A stretch of DNA of 64,000 bases from Sinonovacula constricta (taxonomy: Eukaryota > Mollusca > Bivalvia > Cardiida > Solecurtidae), in assembly GCA_007844125.1 (NCBI GenBank), contig CM017561.1:35535654-35599653 (forward strand). Direction: 5' to 3'. Made by a program: the position numbers and the translations under genes. Shown piece by piece: positions 11,365 through 22,670 of the stretch; position 1 is the first letter of the stretch; each line of letters begins with the position of its first letter. The notes below the pieces were generated by a model. That model did not search any database and was not told the DNA's origin. It worked only from the letters and a program-made list of their open reading frames with translations.

Positions 11365-11540
11365 CATCTATAATTTTGACTTTTCACTTGACTTTGTTGT
11401 TCTTCTTTAAAAGCGATTAAAGAATTTTAATAAATGAATGTTCAACCTGCAATAATAGATTTAAGGCTGAATCAGTCTACTGATAAACCCTTAGACATGC
11501 AGTTTCTGTTAATGATTGTGAATGGTTTGATCACAACAAT
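11365..11540 (+). repeat. Interspersed repeat R4, left part
   Basis: The blocks TTCATCTATAATTTTGA, ATGTTCAACCTGCAATAATAG and TAATGATTGTGAATGG match 47430-47610. There the sequence continues directly into GTAAAGGTGTAAAATGG. Here that continuation is displaced to about 12186-12230, so this copy is interrupted by an insertion. Confidence 0.65.
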
Positions 11541-12185
11541 GTTACTTGTGCAGTGTGGCGGTCGTAAAAAATCTCCCCGTGCATGTAATCTCTGTTGTCA
11601 TTTAATTCATCCTATAAGGATTGTTAAGTGTATTTCCTTTAATGGACATTGAACTTTGGTTCCTCAATTCCATCTTCACATGAACAGGATGCTACAGCCA
11701 TTTATTCGTCTCTGGTCATGTTTGTTTATGGTTCGGAGGGTTGGTTTTATTTGTGGTCAACCATTTTTGTGTTGTTTTTCAAATCGAAATACTATCATAT
11801 TCCTTTTCTGAACACTGTGTGGACATTATTTTTCAATGACGTCACTACTTTCGTTATAACGTCTAGAAAATATCAGCGCATAGACATTTTGTTTTCAAAT
11901 AGATGTTTTTCTTTTCGTTGCTTGGATTTGAGAAACTCGTCAGGAAGTGCAAGGTTAGAGCTCTGTAAAACCGGTTTAAGCACCCCAGTCGGTCCATATT
12001 GCCGACTGACCGTTCCAAGGCGGTAACTGTCGGGTTTGCTCTTTTCGTTAAATGACTCATCACAAATTTGTTCTTACTTTTCGCTTGGCTTGCATGTGAA
12101 ATACCTTTGTTCTGTGCCTTTTCGGAGTTTGATATATGTTGCAATACTCATAGGACTTTGTCATATATTTTTTTTTTTTTTTTTT
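11541..12185 (-). mobile_element. ~645-bp insertion with poly(A) on the minus strand
   Basis: The segment interrupts repeat R4. It ends at the high-coordinate side in a run of about 19 T (12167-12185), that is, a poly(A)-like tract at its minus-strand start. It contains the block shared with 4686-4800. The minus strand is open at 11863-12144 and the plus strand at 11649-12026, but neither resembles a known domain. I see no clear TSD. It could be a decayed retroelement, or the flanking repeat could be an internal-deletion derivative. Confidence 0.4.
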
Positions 12186-12264
12186 TGTAAAGGCCTAAAA
12201 TGGTGTATACATGCAGGAAAGGGAAAATTAATAATCAATATTATAATAATCATTTAGATTATGG

Positions 12265-13170
12265 ATTATAATTAGACATACCAATCATCATACAATACAA
12301 TTCATTTAGCCATACTAATCATTATACAATATAATTCAGTTAGCCATACTAATTCAGTTAGCCATACCAATTCAGTTAGCCATACTAATTCAGTTAGCCA
12401 TACTAATTCAGTTAGCCATACTAATCATTATGCAATATAATTCAGCCATACTAATCATTATATAATATGATTCAGTTAGACATACTAATTCAGTTAGCCA
12501 TACTTATCATTATGCAATAAAATTCAGCCATACTAATCATTATACAATATAATTCAGTTAGCCATACTAATTCAGTTAGCCATACCAATTCAGTTAGCCA
12601 TACTAATTCAGTTAGCCATACTAATTCAGTTAGCCATACTAATCATTATGCAATATAATTCAGCCATACTAATCATTATATAATATGATTCAGTTAGACA
12701 TACTAATTCAGTTAGCCATACCAATTCAGTTAGCCATACTAATTCAGTTAGCCATACTTATCATTAATCAATATAATTCAATTAGCCATAGTAATCATTA
12801 TACAATATAATTCACCAGACCTGGTAGCACAATCCGTAGAGCGTCTGCTCCAGGTACGGGAGGCCCTGGGTTCAATCCCGGGCTGCAACATACCAAAGTC
12901 ATTAAAAATGGTAGTGGTATAGCTCCCTTGCTAACGCTCAAGCAAATATAAGGGTAGTTCCACGACTGGTTGGCCCAGTGTCAGGATAATGTGACTGGGT
13001 GTGGTGTCATGCCAGGTGTTCACGGCATGCTATACACAGTGAAGGAAGCACTTTATCTGCTTCAAGTGGACACCATCTCCAGATAACTGAAATACTGTTG
13101 GTGGGACAATAAACCCAATAAACAAACAATATAATTCAGTAAGCCATACTAACCATCTTATAATATAATT
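12265..13170. repeat. Minisatellite, 18-bp unit, split by a SINE
   Basis: The basic unit is AGCCATACTAATTCAGTT, mixed with a longer variant containing ATCATTATACAATATAATTC. A block starting near 12310 recurs near 12528, a ~218-bp duplication within the array. A SINE-B sits inside the array at 12815-13125, and the array resumes after it. Confidence 0.92.
12815..13125 (+). mobile_element. SINE-B copy with 13-nt TSD
   Basis: Full-length copy: head CCAGACCTGGTAGCACAATC, B-box-like GGTTCAATCCC, body GGTATAGCTCCCTTGC to GTGGACACCATCTCC, tail CCCAATAAACAAA. It is flanked by perfect 13-nt direct repeats, ACAATATAATTCA, at 12802-12814 and 13126-13138. Those repeats are minisatellite sequence, so the SINE inserted into an existing array. 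Confidence 0.95.
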
Positions 13171-14759
13171 CAAACATTATGCATACTTATGTTGATATGA
13201 AAATTCACATCTTTGGTATGAAATAGCAGTTTTATTTACTATTCAGTGTTCGTTTTGTCTCGACATCCTTACAGTGATATAAAATTTTGTCTCAACATTC
13301 TTACAGTGTTAAAAAACAGTTAATTATTGATAACCTTTTTTTTTAAACTTCACCATAGTGTGATCAGGTCAAGGCATACAGTGGCACCTCAGATAAGAAA
13401 GCCTCTGCCTAAAAAGGTAGGTGAGCAGGATCTGCATTACCTGCATTATTTGTTGCAGGTTTGTTCATGCTCTTTTTAGCAAAAACAACATTAAAAGTTA
13501 AATGTAGCATGTAGGGATGTCTGTGGCTAAATAGATTCACTGAGACATGAGATGAATGGCGATGAATGGTAATTGAGTCTTCAAGATGGGCAAAAGTGAA
13601 TTAAGATTATTTTAATCCTTAGACTGCTTTTGTTGATTTCCTTTAATAAGTCGTAAGCATTCCATAAAAATATTTTAAAAAAAAATGTTTGTGTTCCACA
13701 ATGAATTTTAATATAAAGTGCTAATATTCCATATTTTTTTGTTATTTTATAAAAAATGTAAAATAATTTATTGTTAATATTCCATAATAGAAATGTTAAT
13801 ATTTCATTTAAAATTGTTAATATTCCATAAATAAAATGCTCACATTCCACAAAAATTTGGATAATAAATTGTCAGTGAATGAAAAACAATGACATGCAAA
13901 GCTTGTCTGTAATATTGCTACAGACTTATGTACAATTAGCAAGATTTTAGATTTTTGTTAATTTTACATTTATTTTGTAACAACTTATTAAGAATAGGCT
14001 GTATGGTGATTGCTGACCTATCTGACCTTAGAATGAGCTGTCCAGCACACCTGTGCATCTGTGGTCTTTAGTGGTGGTCACCTGTTATATATGATGGTCA
14101 GGTATGGTTAGTGTTTGTCTTCAGGGCTAGCGATACATGCTAATCACCCACAACACACCTTGCCAGTGATAATAGGATGGACCCGTGTTCACTGTTAGCT
14201 GTCTAATAACAGATTGTTCAAGTCCACATGAATATGACCTGACCCCAGCCCCCACCCCCTCCCTAACCATGGAAACTGTATACCCAGGATTTGTATTATT
14301 TGCTATTGAGTTCATTGTAGTATGTTCAGTTACCTTTGCAAGAAGTTGTAAGCAAGTAACTTAGATCCTGAGTATTTTAGCAGGATAAGGGTTATAATCA
14401 TTGAAGAAGAAGGTCAGCACTGGGATGGTGTAGTTAAGCCATAGTGTTATTTGTAGATTATTGGCTGAGTGGACATGCTCAAACTATCCTGATTCATGCT
14501 ACATAGGCTAATAGCTAATAACTGACCCATTTGGAGCAAAACTATTTGCTTTAGCATAAACAGTTATTATCTCTTAGGTCATTGACTGCAGACCATTTTA
14601 TCCTTTGACTGTGTTAGTAGAAAAAACAACCCTCTTTTCATTTTGGATTTTTTTTTTTTTATTATTAATAGTTTTACTTTAAGTAGAAATTGTGCTGCCC
14701 TCATCATGATTGAATTCCCAAAGCACCTAACACAAAACTTTGCTCATTATTGATAAAAG
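13171..14759. other. Long non-coding stretch
   Basis: It is AT-rich, with A/T homopolymer patches at 13660-13850 and a foldback-like remnant at 14340-14395 (TAGCAGGATAAGGGTT). The frames at 13581-13850 and 14127-14315 (minus) have no coding character. No other repeat is recognised. Confidence 0.45.
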
Positions 14760-14965
14760 AGTATTTTGTCTCAGCCCCTCGCTGCATGGGTTCACGTCCA
14801 GGGCGGACAAGAACTTTCATATTGGGAGGTGTCCCGCTAACCTGCGCGCAGTGTGCCGGTTGTTCAACCCGGGCATGAATATGGGGTATTCCGTCACCAA
14901 TAATTAGCTGGACGTTGCTAGTATGACGGTGATTGTGTCGGTTCAAAGTAAAAAAAAAACCATAA
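14760..14965 (+). mobile_element. SINE-C copy, 5' truncated
   Basis: It starts within the head (CTCAGCCCCTCGCTGCATGG) and runs through CTAACCTGCGCGCAGTGTGC and TTAGCTGGACGTTGC to the A-rich tail AAAAAAAAACCATAACAAAAC. It is only ~125 nt from the next SINE-C copy, in the same orientation. Confidence 0.8.
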
Positions 14966-15090
14966 CAAAACAAAAAAGTATTTTAGAACAACAGTTTACT
15001 ATTTTAGTAAGCTGTCTTTCTAGAATTTTTGGAGCTGTGTTCAACACATATCTCAAAAACAACAAAACAGATACTTTGGCATTGCTGACA

Positions 15091-15335
15091 GGGGTCACCT
15101 TTATCGTAGTGGTAGAGTCACCAGTTAGTAACTCCACTGACCACTAAGCCTTTCACTGGTGGGTTGAAGTCCCTTTTGAGGAAGGACTTAATGTGGGAAG
15201 GTCTTACAGCTGACCTGCTGTACAATGGCTGTTTTACCTAGACATTTGTTTGTGATCTTCCATCACCAAAATAACTGGATGTAGCTCTAAAGGTCATATT
15301 TGGTCACTGCACTGTATTTCAAAACCAAAACAAAA
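15091..15335 (+). mobile_element. SINE-C copy, full length
   Basis: The complete head is GGTCACCTTTATCGTAGTGG with GGGTTGAAGTCCC. The body is GACTTAATGTGGGAAGGTC, CAGCTGACCTGC, CCTAGACATTTG and AACTGGATGTAGC, and the tail is TTTCAAAACCAAAACAAAAG. Confidence 0.85.
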
Positions 15336-15689
15336 GAAATACAAATGGTATAAAGCTTGCATAAAAGATTAAAGTGCCAGTTGTGATAGGCATGCTTTAT
15401 AGTTAATATGCTAATCATTTTATAATTAGATGATAATAGGTTTATAGTACAAAACTGCTTAAATTAATAAACCCTTTGCACAAGAATATGGCAGCCCAAT
15501 CTCAGCAGGAAAGTATGGAGTGATGATAGTATCCAGTATAATATGCAGTATAAATACCTAGTGAACCTACACTCCTGCACTGAACTTTGGGAAGATTGTC
15601 AGCCAGTCTTGTTTTTTGATCCCTTCAATTATACCTTTGCTCATAAAATTGAAAGTTGAGAATTCACACTTATTTTTGCAGGGACATTC

Positions 15690-15840
15690 TTTTTCCTTTA
15701 TAGCTAACTAGTGTGGGCAGTATTGGAGATTTTCCAGCTAACTTGTGGTTCTACCCAGGCATAAGTCTGGGGTTTTCCTCTGCCAATTATAGCGGGATGT
15801 TGCCAATATGATCGTAAATGTGTTGGTGCGATGTAATCAT
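15690..15840 (+). mobile_element. SINE-C fragment
   Basis: Only the 3' body is present (TCCAGCTAACTTGTGGTTC, CATAAGTCTGGGGTTTTCC, GGATGTTGCCAATATGATCG). The tRNA-like head is missing. Confidence 0.65.
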
Positions 15841-15895
15841 TTATATACATTATGAATGAAAGGGCTAACTGATAATAATCAAGGGATAAGTACTA

Positions 15896-15992
15896 GTGAA
15901 TGCTGATATTGATTGGTTGATTTACTATTAACTGCTGATATTGATTGGTTGATTTACTATTAACTGCAGATATTGATTGGTTGATTTACTAA
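15896..15992. repeat. 32-bp tandem triplication
   Basis: Three copies of TGATATTGATTGGTTGATTT plus TACTATTAACTGC. The third is truncated and has a CAGAT variant. It is a small, young tandem repeat. Confidence 0.9.
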
Positions 15993-16429
15993 CAAACTGT
16001 AAGAAACCAACCATCCTTCAACAGAAACAATGTGATTCATGTTCTTAGTTTATATATATATAATAATAAATGATTAAGTTTTTCTAGGTTATGTGGTTAA
16101 AGTTCTTAGACATGACTATATAGATTTATTTACTAAAATCAAACTTTTGGGTTTAAAAAACACTGCTTACAACATTTACAAATAATTTTATTTTGGCTGT
16201 GTATAATTAGTATGAACTTGTTTCTCATTGACACAATGCAATTTTTTCATAGAAACAAGACTGAATTGAGAACAGAAACAACAGTCAACTTGTGGTACAT
16301 GTAATATAGATGCATCTTTACAGCACCTTTTTCTGCAGAAAATAACGAGGTATGTTTTCTCAGACAGTTTAACTATCCAGGATTGATATACTGTCTGTAC
16401 TTGTAAATTTTCTGATCATTTAACCGTCT

Positions 16430-17015
16430 TACCTAGTAGTTAGTTTGTTATAAGAGAAGACTTCGAAAAACCAACCTGATAGCATGCTAAGCTCAAACTA
16501 GTCAGGCTGTGGCAAATTCATCGTCGGATACCCACACTCGACTATTCTGTTTTACTACATTTGTCGACTGTGGGTTTATTAGTGAACTTTTTGTTGTTTT
16601 TTCGAACTCAATAGAACAAGAATTGGCCAATCGTAATACTGCTTACACAATCCATACTCTTTAGCATGGAGACTAAAAGTATAACAATATGCCACAATCG
16701 AAAGAAATGAGCTTTATCATTGGACTGAAATCTTCATTGGATTATGAAGTGACCAATGAAATACCATTACCAGACAAGTGAACTAAATATCCCACAGGAG
16801 ATGAATGGAAAGTAACGGAAATGATCGGTCATGGGTGTCTTGACGATTTGGCAAATGATGAAGATCCAAATCAGCCAGTTCCTTCGGATAGCTATCTGGT
16901 CAGGATCTGCACCATTTGGTGCTTACTGTCTTTTCTAGCAAAATGTCTAGTTACATTTGCATGTAGATGTAGGAAGACTAAAATGGATTATAAATTAATG
17001 TTGCATGAGGATTGA
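16430..17015. other. Exon-like, CpG-richer patch with a broken open frame
   Basis: On the plus strand an ATG at 16689 opens 30 codons that look protein-like, beginning MPQSKEMSFIIG and ending EIPLPDK. A TGA at 16779 breaks the frame, which is then open again to 17012. The last third (about 16860-16925) is a foldback-repeat copy, so the end of that frame is not gene-derived. On the minus strand there is a strong donor, CTAG|GTAAGACGG, at about 16434, preceded by ATTGGCCAAT-type sequence and several CpGs. This could be a 5' non-coding exon. Neither reading is secure. Confidence 0.25.
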
Positions 17016-17071
17016 TGTATTTTTTTTCGGAACTTGCTTAAATTTTGTAATTGGTTATTCTTTGTAAAGCT

Positions 17072-17550
17072 TAAAGGTGATATCTGACAGTTTGGACCAA
17101 AATTATTTTCATTAAACATCTTAATAAACTATTGTTACCTGAACAGTCCTTGCAAAATGCTGTTTTTTGATGTCCTACGCCTGTCTTTACAGTGTACCAT
17201 AACTCCACAATCGTCATTACAAACATTACAAACAAGTATTTCCTATCTGAACGATTAGCTATTTTCAAATATCGATAACTACTTGACCACTGATGTTTTA
17301 GCTCATCCATGTCATCCGCTGTGACGTCGATGTGTATTTTTAGCAGAAATCCAAATCATTCTTATTTATAGATTTGAAAAGAATGATCATTTTAGTTGTT
17401 CATTAACCACTTTTACTGCCCGAAAATGAGATACTGTTGAAAATTTGCTGGAACTAAAGTATGACCTTTTTCTACAGAAATTATGCACAAATACCCTGAA
17501 CAGGGCTTAGATATTGTTACATATACTGGACAGGCAAACTGTTGGATACC
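17072..17550 (+). mobile_element. MITE-T copy
   Basis: The left end is TTAAAGGTGATATCTGACAG and the right end is CAAACTGTTGGATACCACCT. The interior matches 10336-10832 (CATTAAACATCTTAATAAAC, CCACTGATGTTTTAGC, CAGAAATTATGCACAAATACC). The right TTAA is lost by mutation (CCACCTTTTCC). Confidence 0.8.
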
Positions 17551-17827
17551 ACCTTTTCCTTTCAAGGTAAATGTAGCAATTTGCATGTATTCCTGGTTTG
17601 TGCTAAGATCTCACCAGGAAAATTATTTAATTGTCTTTATGCAACAACACAGTTTAATCTACATGTATAGCCAACAATGGATTTTGCTAATCGAAGCATT
17701 AGCTATGAAATATAAAATCTGAAACTTGTTGCAAGTTTGCTGCTCATATCAGAGCTTCTAAAGCATACTGTATTGTCAGTTCTGCAGTATCTGTCGACTA
17801 TAAAGAAGGAATACATATTTGTTAGCA

Positions 17828-18091
17828 CCGGCCACAATAGCTCAGGTAGTAGAGCGTCGGCTTGTGGATCGGGAGGTCGTGGGTTCAAACCTCGGCCAGG
17901 TCAAATCAGAGTCTTTAAAGTTGGTAGTAGTGGCTTCCCTCCTAACGCTCGGGGCTAAGGGGACAGCATTACGCCTGACTCGTCGGTGTCAGTATAATAG
18001 ACCGGCCAGGTTCAGTGCCAGGGCACCTCATAAGTGCCCCTGTGCTATAATGATAGAATTGATGCTGCACAATATCGGAAAAATGCCGGCT
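17828..18091 (+). mobile_element. SINE-A copy with 18-nt TSD
   Basis: The head is CCGGCCACAATAGCTCAGG with GGGTTCAAACC. The body is CTTTAAAGTTGGTAGTAG, GGGGCTAAGGGGACAGC, CAGTATAATAGACCGG and CACCTCATAAGTGCCCC, ending in AATATCGGAAAAATGCCGG. A perfect 18-nt direct repeat, AATACATATTTGTTAGCA, flanks it at 17810-17827 and 18092-18109. Open frames across it are accidental. Confidence 0.96.
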
Positions 18092-18378
18092 AATACATAT
18101 TTGTTAGCATTGATAAAGTGTCGTTAGGGAGGTAACATTATTCTTCTTACCTCACAGTCACTTTTTCTTCTTTGAATTGCAGGAAATAAAAAGTAATAGA
18201 CAGAGGTCACTGAAATTTGCAAGTTGTTTCTCACGTATTTTAATTTTAACCTGATTATACCCTTTTCTGGTTAAACTTTATGATATTCAGTGCCATATGA
18301 CCTATCATTTATTGGCGCCGTAAAACGCAAAATACAAATACAGTTTGTTTATATCAAACAAACAATTCCTGATCCTTG

Positions 18379-18512
18379 GGCCTGGTAGCTCAATCGATAG
18401 AGCATCGGCTTTAGGTACAGGAACACTCAGGTTCGAACCTGGGGCCGTGACCTTAGTCATAAAAAATGGTAGTGGTATAGCTCAAGCAAATAAAAGGGTA
18501 GTTCCACAACTG
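18379..18512 (+). mobile_element. SINE-B copy, 3' truncated
   Basis: The head is complete (GGGCCTGGTAGCTCAATCG, GGTTCGAACC), with GGTAGTGGTATAGCTC, then a small deletion, then AGGGTAGTTCCACAACTGG, where it stops. Confidence 0.8.
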
Positions 18513-19129
18513 GATGTTAGTTTGGTTCCAAATGTAATGATAAAAACACTATTATTCAAGGGGTCATTAAATATTATGTCATTGTAACATCAAGAGTTTA
18601 GACTGATAAAAGTGCTGCTTAAGTGAAAGTTTCCTTTCATATGTTGTTAAACAGTAAACATGTATATCCATCTAGTATAATTGTCAATTAAGGCATTGTC
18701 TCTTTGGTTGTTAGTTTTTTTGTTGTTTTTTTCTTCCGTTTAGTGATGTCAAAAACACAGCTTGCATATTGACTTATACAGTTTAATATTACATAAAAAA
18801 AACTATTTGAATTTTGTTTCATTTATATATGCCATTGTTGTTTGCTAGTTGTCAAGTGTCAATTGTTTCACTTCTGCCTAAAGTGATTTCTATATATGTT
18901 CTAAAACCAGCTGGCTGACTATGCAAATTCAGTCTGTGATAGTTAATTTGAAATTATGCTTATAAGTTGAAAAAAAGTAGTCATTTATGGAATGTAAGCC
19001 AGATTGTCTAAAAGTTTTGTTGGTATTGTTTATTTTACTTATTGTCAAAAAATCCTTGTACTTTGCAGATAAATGAAGCGTAGTGAAATCTTGATATTAG
19101 GAAGGTGAAGTATTATTGGTAAGTCAGTG
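18513..19129. other. AT-rich stretch, nothing recognised
   Basis: A TTTGCAG acceptor-like site near 19068, followed by AGGAAG|GTGAAG, would bound a 36-nt non-coding exon. This is too short to assert. Confidence 0.4.
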
Positions 19130-19275
19130 CTAGTAGCTGCAGCAGCAGCAGCGACATCAGCAGCTGACCTGCAGTTGGTGTAGAGTAGAATGGTATCAGA
19201 GAGACAGAAGTCCAATCAATATGTGCTTTGTAGAAGAAATGATGCCGCTTGTCTCGATGGCTTGTAACGGTATAT
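19130..19275 (+). CDS. Possible exon, ~50 open codons
   Basis: From about 19132 the frame is open through a CAG run (encoding QQQQ), then residues ...VEWYQRDRSPIN and CFVEEMMPLVSMAC, to a stop near 19289. A donor-like AACG|GTATATCTG at about 19269 could end an exon. An in-frame ATG lies at about 19220. The patch is GC-richer than its surroundings and unrelated to the repeats here. There is no recognised domain, and a frame of this length is common by chance. Confidence 0.2.
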
Positions 19276-19374
19276 CTGTCATAAAAACATAGGCTATAGG
19301 TTGACTCGTGCTGTGTGGAGTGAAATGTAACACTGGCTCTACTTGTAGTGGTTGCAGAAAGAGAACCTTCCTGG

Positions 19375-19512
19375 AATTAGTGTAAGACTTGGTTGTGAAG
19401 AAATTGGTGTAAGTCTTGGTTGTAAAGGAATTGGTGCACGACTTTGGTTGTGAAGAAATTGGTGTAAGATTTGGTTATGAAGGAATAAGTGTAATACTTG
19501 CTAGTGAAGGTA
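19375..19512. repeat. Degenerate ~28-bp tandem repeat
   Basis: About five imperfect units of GGAATTAGTGTAAGACTTGG plus TTGTGAAG. Units differ by several substitutions, so the array is old or slowly evolving. Confidence 0.8.
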
Positions 19513-20257
19513 AATCCAGATAATGTTTAGTAGTGGGCTTTGGACATATACTAGTCCATTCAAATTGCCCTCAGTATGCAAAGAGTTACTTCCCCTTTGT
19601 TTTTTCTCCAAACCTTTTAAAAGTTTCTAATACTTATAAGTATTTGAAACTTTTCAATTAGTATTTGAAACTTTTCAACCATGTTGTTTTTCATTGGAAT
19701 TGATTGTTTGAAAAATAATGCAATTCAATCTTTAAATATAGTTATATTTTTTTTAAATATAAACTGAGATAAGACGGTCTACACAATTTTGCTGAAAAGA
19801 AGGTGAGTTAGATATTGTTTTTTCTAGTTGCAAGGCTACATTGAATTGATTGACACAGACATTTTCAAAAGGTTTTTATTACCATTAAACATCAAGGGAA
19901 TTCTTCAAGATGTAGTTGATTGTGTGCTGGGACATTTAGCTTCATCATTGGTTTGAACCAAATTATACGTTTACAAATCTCTGAATATCTTTCAATATCT
20001 GATTTAATTAAAGACATAATAAATTTATTGTAATAAAAAATGAAGAAATGAAATAATATCTAAAAAATTTTAATTAGTTATTTATCATTTTTTTCCTTAT
20101 AATCTAAAAATAAAAGCTTTCAATGTTGCTCTTATTATGGAAGATCAGTTCGAATGCAGGTATACATGAAATTCCATGATGTAATCCAAAAATGTTGTGT
20201 CATTACAGATAACGGCAAGTCTAGCTCTGAGTTGCTAAATAAACATAAGAACACTTA
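19513..20257. other. AT-rich stretch, nothing recognised
   Basis: No repeat or coding evidence. It contains a local duplication of TATTTGAAACTTTTCAA at about 19640-19677. Confidence 0.5.
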
Positions 20258-20470
20258 ACCCTTATCCTGTTACAATTTGTTAATAACCCATTGCCATACT
20301 TCCTCAAAGTCCTTTTCTTACAACTCCAAGCAATGCTGCATATATACTGCTGTAGATTCAGCAGCAAATTGTGCTGATCCTGGACAGACAGCTCCCTGCT
20401 AGCTTGCTGTTCTGAATCTGTGCTTTTTTTACCTACACCCGGACAATTGGTGCATAGCGGGTTCAGAGTT
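20258..20470. repeat. Long foldback (FB) copy with outer block
   Basis: The copy starts with the outer motif AACCCTTATCCTGTTAC. It has a central pair (GATCCTGGACAGACAGCTCC with the complementary-type TGTTCTGAATCTGTGC) and ends near GCATAGCGGGTTCAG. It is one of the few copies where the segment between outer block and hairpin (CAAGCAATGCTGCAT) is preserved. Confidence 0.55.
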
Positions 20471-20611
20471 TAGTTTGGTGAAATTTTTATCAGTTGATGA
20501 GAAGTCAATATTGACATACTTGAGTGAAAGCTAAACAACGGAAACAGATCATGCCATGCTCATAGGTATATATCATGTCGTCAAAGAAATGTTTTTTTTG
20601 TTTTTTTTTAA

Positions 20612-20770
20612 CCCTTAGCTTGCTACATTTGTTAATAAACCATTTTAACTCCAAATTACCTTGTAACTTCTGCATATCAAGCCACCTAGAAATATTGCAA
20701 GAGACTTACGGGCATATAAAGTAGATCTTGATCAGACAGCTCCCAGCATGGGACTTTTTGCCAGTCATAT
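20612..20770. repeat. Long foldback (FB) copy with outer block
   Basis: It begins ACCCTTAGCTTGCTACATTT, like the copy at 20258, and carries GTAGATCTTGATCAGACAGC then TCCCAGCATGGGA. The right arm is short. Confidence 0.55.
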
Positions 20771-20782
20771 AAGTGTGTGTGT

Positions 20783-21430
20783 ATCAAGCTACTAGTTAAG
20801 ACCATCATTTCATACCTGCATGAATTGTTCTGTTAAGACCATCATTTCATACCTGCATGAATTGTTGAGTTAAGTCAATCATTTCATACTTGCATGAATT
20901 GTTGAGTTAAGACAATCATTTCATACTTGCATGAATTGTTGAGATAAGACAATCATTTCATACTTGCATGAATTTTTTTAGTTACGTCAATCATTTCATA
21001 CTTGCATGAATTGTTGAGTTAAGACAATCATTTCATACTTGCATGAACTGTTAAGACAACCATGTCATACTTGCATTAATTGTTGAGTTAGGACAATCAT
21101 TTCATACTTGCATGAACTGTTAAGACAACCATGTCATACTTGCATGAATTGTTTAGATAAGACAATCATTTCATACTTGCATGAACTGTTAAGACAACCA
21201 TGTCATACTTGTATGAATTGTTGAGTTAGAACAATCATTTTATACTTGCATGAATTTTCTAGTTACGTCAATCATTTCATACTTGCATGAATTGTTAAGA
21301 CAACCATGTCATACTTGCATGAACTTGAGATAAGACAATCATTTCATACTTGCATGAATTGTTAAGACAACCATGTCATACTTGCATGAATTGTTGAGTT
21401 AAGACAAACATTTCATACTTGCACGAAATG
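20783..21430. repeat. Minisatellite, unit ~36 bp
   Basis: About 18 units built on AATCATTTCATACTTGCATG followed by AATTGTTGAGTTAAGAC. A shorter variant (AACTGTTAAGACAACCATGT) alternates with the main unit from 21045 to 21380, giving a two-type pattern. Confidence 0.92.
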
Positions 21431-22509
21431 TTATTTGTAAATAAAACCAAGCGCTGTCTGATCTACATCTGCACTATTCGATCATGATTGTCAAGCAGCA
21501 GCATTTACCATTGAATACTGTTAGCAAACTGGAAGTTAATAGGTTACAGACAGTCTTAAAGAATAATTGGTTGTGTTATTGGACAGTCCTGACAAAGTTA
21601 ACAGAGCTGCTTTTATGATGGCTGGAGACGTTAAACCATAGTTTCAGTAGAACCACCAACATTTTGCTGGCTCTCCTGCAACAGATTACAATGATAAGAA
21701 TTTAACACCCATCAATAACAAAAGCAGGGACATTTTTTTCATGAAATGTTGTATTTGCAATCCTGTTGTGAAATTCAGCAACAACAAGCTGTCTTAATCA
21801 AGTTATATAAGTGTTATTTATTTTTAAGGTACATGTAAAGATTATTCCTGCAAGTAATAAAGCCGTCTACTTTTACCATTTATAGGTGTGTTGTTGTAAT
21901 AAAGTCCATTTAATGAAGCAGTGACCTTCCCTGTAAACACCAGGCTGTGAATTGTCTCACATGATAGGATTGCCTTCAGCAACAGCCTTGGTGATTAAAT
22001 CCTGTTCTATTCAGCATGGAGCCAGGCTTTGTCATAAAGTGTAGATTTAGATTAGAAAGCGCCCTATTCAGCATGGAGCCAGGTTAGTAGCTTGCATGGA
22101 ATTTTAAGGTTTTACATTTGTCACAACATTGTGACATACATGCAGGGACTAAATGGGGGTAACTAGTCCGTTACAAACTGTCAGTTACCTAGAGTATAAA
22201 TCCACATTTACAGCACTCTGTTTCCATGCATAAAATACATTTGATAGATTTTCCTCAGCTTTCTTGTATTTACTTATTGATATACATATAAGCTTGTATG
22301 TTCAAATTTGCCATTATTTTACAAAAGAATGTGTGTTGACCATAGGCAGCGCACTCTGAACATTGATTCAACATGTGTCAATATATATTTATTTTGCCAA
22401 GCCTTGCTATAGTTAGCTGACAAAGTTCTTGATTAACATAACCATATACAGCATGATTCATTTGTTAATGGCCCACACTAATTTTAGAGTTATTTTCCAA
22501 CATCACTGA
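21431..22509. other. AT-rich stretch with two small repeats
   Basis: A foldback remnant lies at 21448-21490 (CTGTCTGATCTACATCTGC). A local direct repeat, CTATTCAGCATGGAGCCAGG, occurs at about 22007-22026 and 22063-22082. Nothing coding was seen. Confidence 0.5.
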
Positions 22510-22670
22510 AAGGCAGCCGTTTGTGTAGGGATACTATGTCGCTGACTTGTTACTTCTCTGACTTGTAAGTCTCTCACCGCCTTGGTATGAGTCCTGGTCA
22601 GGGAAAAATACTTATTGTGGAAAGGTTTTCCAGCTGATACGAGGTGTCACCGAGACATTCGTTGTGTCAA
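22510..22670 (+). mobile_element. SINE-C copy, diverged and 3' truncated
   Basis: The head remnant is TTGTGTAGGGATACTATGTCG, then GACTTGTAAGTCTCTCACCG, GAGTCCTGGTCAGGG and GGAAAGGTTTTCCAGCTGA. It ends near GAGACATTCG. It is the most mutated head among the SINE-C copies. Confidence 0.6.

Noticed and set aside
11649..12026. 125-codon plus-strand open frame
   Set aside because: About one such frame is expected by chance at this composition, it lies inside a repeat-containing insertion, and it is cysteine/phenylalanine rich without motif.
17826..17905. tRNA gene (and similar tRNA-like heads elsewhere)
   Set aside because: Each tRNA-like head continues into a conserved SINE body and several have TSDs; heads are damaged in the cloverleaf.
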